The notes under the pieces: model-generated | What the model saw: the letters and a program-made list of their open reading frames with translations, nothing else | What the model was told of the DNA's origin: nothing | Databases searched by the model: none | Source: Sphingobium sp. | GTDB taxonomy: Bacteria; Pseudomonadota; Alphaproteobacteria; Sphingomonadales; Sphingomonadaceae | Assembly (NCBI GenBank): GCA_030148625.1 | Contig: JASBTC010000017.1 | Location: forward strand, 1 to 7,197 | Direction: 5' to 3' | Length of the DNA stretch: 7,197 bases | Position numbers and translations under genes: made by a program | Shown: positions 5,631-7,197 of the stretch, piece after piece | Layout of the letters: each line of letters opens with the position of its first letter | Numbering within the stretch: position 1 is the first letter of the stretch

Positions 5631-6983
5631 ATGGACACTGCATTGCGGCACCGTGTGGCGACCGCCGTGGTCGAAGACGAAAAGGCAGGCGTCTTCCGCT
5701 GCCGGCGGGACGCATTCACCGACCCCGCGCTCTTCGAACTCGAAATGAAGCATATCTTCGAGAGCAATTGGGTCTATCTCGCCCATGAAAGCCAGGTTGC
5801 GGCGGCCAACGATTTTTTCACGACCTGGATCGGCCGCGTGCCGGTGGTGCTGACTCGCGCCAGGGATGGATCGATCAATGCGCTGGTCAATGCATGTTCG
5901 CACCGCGGCGCCAAATTATGCCGCCGCAAGCGCGGCAACCAGCCGCTCATGGTCTGTCCCTTTCATGGCTGGAGCTTCAAGATCGACGGCAGCTTGCTTC
6001 GGGCGAAGGATGCGAGCTCCGGGGCCTATCCCGACAGTTTCGACCGTGACGGCTCGCACAATCTGGCGCGCGTCGCCCGCTTCGAGAATTATCGCGGATT
6101 TCTGTTCGGCAGCATGAACCCCGATGTCCTCCCCCTGGAGGATCATCTTGGGGAGACACGCATCATCATCGACCAGATCGTCGATCAGGCGCCGGAAGGC
6201 CTCGAAATCCTCACCGGCAATTCGACCTATCTCTTCGACGGCAACTGGAAACTCCAGATGGAGAATGGTTGCGACGGCTATCATGTCAGTTCGGTCCACG
6301 CCAATTACGCCTCGACGATGACCCGCCGCGCCGAGGGCGGCACGAAGGCCGTGGATGCCGATGGCTGGTCGAAAGCGGTCAGCGGCGTCTATGGATTCGA
6401 ACGCGGCCATATCCTTTTGTGGACGCGTGTCCTCAACCCGGAGGTTCGCCCGATCTGGTCCCAGAAGGATGCGCTCGAACACCGCCTGGGCACGGAACGG
6501 ACGGACTTCATCGTGACGCAGAGCCGCAATCTGGCGCTTTACCCCAACGTGTTCCTGATGGACCAGTTCTCGACGCAGATCCGGGTGGTCCGGCCGGTCA
6601 GCGTCGACCAGACCGAAGTCACCATCTATTGCTTCGCCCCCAAGGGCGAGAGCGCCGAGAACCGCGCCACGCGCATTCGCCAATATGAGGATTTCTTCAA
6701 CGTATCCGGCATGGGCACGCCCGATGACCTGGAGGAATTCCGCGCGTGTCAGTCATCCTATTCGGGCACGGGTGCGCTTTGGAACGATCTGAGCCGCGGC
6801 GCGCTGCGCTGGATCGCCGGCCCCGACGAGAATGCCAGGGCGATGGGCATGAATCCGTTGCTTTCGAGCGAGCGCAGCGAGGACGAAGGCCTGTTCGTCA
6901 GGCAGCATGCCTATTGGGCGGAGACGCTTCTCGCCGCGCTCGACAGGGACGCGCCGGCGACGTTGCCGGAGGCTGCGGAATGA
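5631..6983 (+). CDS. benA: Benzoate 1,2-dioxygenase alpha subunit (Rieske oxygenase)
   Basis: This is the catalytic large subunit (450 residues; family about 450-460) of the oxygenase that adds O2 to benzoate, giving the cis-diol carboxylate that BenD turns into catechol. The Rieske [2Fe-2S] motif is complete: Cys89-X-His91-X17-Cys109-X2-His112. The mononuclear iron site shows Asp215, His218 and His223 in the segment NGCDGYHVSSVHANY, with the carboxylate ligand at Asp365 or Asp366 (TPDDLEEF). The N-terminal FELEMKHIFESNWVYLAHESQ and the FNVSGMGTPDD stretch are typical of BenA/XylX. Two positions differ from the usual NGADGYH and VHWNY: Cys214 and Ala224. Toluate, halobenzoate or anthranilate dioxygenases are alternatives; the adjoining catA favours a catechol-forming benzoate-type enzyme. 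Start: ATG 5631 follows GGAGGA (5621-5626) closely. A GTG at 5607 overlapping the catA stop is in frame but has no better site. Confidence 0.9.
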   Translation: MDTALRHRVATAVVEDEKAGVFRCRRDAFTDPALFELEMKHIFESNWVYLAHESQVAAANDFFTTWIGRVPVVLTRARDGSINALVNACSHRGAKLCRRKRGNQPLMVCPFHGWSFKIDGSLLRAKDASSGAYPDSFDRDGSHNLARVARFENYRGFLFGSMNPDVLPLEDHLGETRIIIDQIVDQAPEGLEILTGNSTYLFDGNWKLQMENGCDGYHVSSVHANYASTMTRRAEGGTKAVDADGWSKAVSGVYGFERGHILLWTRVLNPEVRPIWSQKDALEHRLGTERTDFIVTQSRNLALYPNVFLMDQFSTQIRVVRPVSVDQTEVTIYCFAPKGESAENRATRIRQYEDFFNVSGMGTPDDLEEFRACQSSYSGTGALWNDLSRGALRWIAGPDENARAMGMNPLLSSERSEDEGLFVRQHAYWAETLLAALDRDAPATLPEAAE

Positions 6984-7197
6984 GCGCGGACTATCAGGCG
7001 ATCTGCGACTTCCTCTATCGCGAGGCCCGCTTGCTCGACGACCGGCAATGGGGGGAATGGCTGGAATGCTATACCGACGACGCCGAATTCTGGATGCCGG
7101 CCTGGACAGACGATGACACGCTGACCGAAGATCCCCATAGCGAGATCTCGCTGATCTATTATCCCAACCGGCAGGGCCTCGAAGATCGCGTGTACCG
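6980..7197 (+). CDS. benB: Benzoate 1,2-dioxygenase beta subunit, 3' end outside window
   Basis: These are the first 72 codons of the small, non-catalytic subunit that assembles with BenA into an alpha3beta3 hexamer; the family is about 160 residues, so slightly over half is missing. The segment FLYREARLLDDRQWGEWLECY, the FWMPAW motif, LTEDPHSEISLIYY and NRQGLEDRVYR are highly characteristic of BenB/XylY. The ATG overlaps the benA stop as ATGA, the usual arrangement for subunits made in equal amounts by coupled translation. The reading frame is open to the last base. The reductase benC and diol dehydrogenase benD would be expected next. Confidence 0.93.
   Translation, partial: MSADYQAICDFLYREARLLDDRQWGEWLECYTDDAEFWMPAWTDDDTLTEDPHSEISLIYYPNRQGLEDRVY

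Noticed and set aside
4618..5715. A 365-codon minus-strand reading frame opposite catA and the start of benA
   Set aside because: It is the antisense shadow of catA, with no domain or start signal. The plus-strand frame has all four iron ligands and a ribosome binding site.
1..7197. CRISPR arrays, tRNA/rRNA genes, insertion sequences or attachment sites
   Set aside because: I saw no regular direct repeats, transposase-like proteins, terminal inverted repeats or structural RNA signatures. Coding sequence fills almost the whole window and no gap exceeds about 110 bp.

Overview
The window looks like chromosomal DNA from an alphaproteobacterium, most likely a sphingomonad. The grounds are the high G+C content, the codon use, and a DPP-IV-type S9 peptidase next to an aromatic-degradation operon. 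This placement is an impression from composition and gene style, not from a search.

Left part (2-2206, plus strand): the 3' two-thirds or so of a secreted-type S9 serine peptidase, then a short-chain dehydrogenase/reductase (SDR) homologue. The SDR keeps its nucleotide-binding glycine motif but has lost the usual Ser, Tyr and Lys catalytic residues and is short at the C-terminus. Neither gene has an obvious role in the pathway to the right.

Right part (2211-7197): a benzoate/catechol ortho-cleavage locus. A LysR-type regulator of the CatM/BenM/CatR kind (minus strand) is divergent from catB, catC, catA, benA and benB (plus strand; benB runs off the window). The 105-bp divergent gap holds a perfect ATAC-N7-GTAT palindrome, the recognition sequence known for CatM/BenM regulators. 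A weaker copy lies exactly 30 bp downstream. The cat/ben genes are packed with gaps of 3, 34 and 20 bp and an ATGA overlap, so they are probably one transcript.

How the genes work together: BenA/BenB (with a reductase BenC and a diol dehydrogenase BenD expected just beyond the right edge) would turn benzoate into catechol. CatA opens catechol to cis,cis-muconate, CatB cyclises it to muconolactone, and CatC isomerises that to 3-oxoadipate enol-lactone. The regulator would sense muconate and perhaps also benzoate. The enol-lactone hydrolase and the later 3-oxoadipate steps are not in the window.

These are known enzyme families, and I see no wholly new system. The points most worth a second look are the single-operon fusion of cat and ben under one regulator, the well-placed operator, BenM-like effector residues in the regulator, the catalytically gutted SDR, and unusual active-site-region residues in CatA and BenA.
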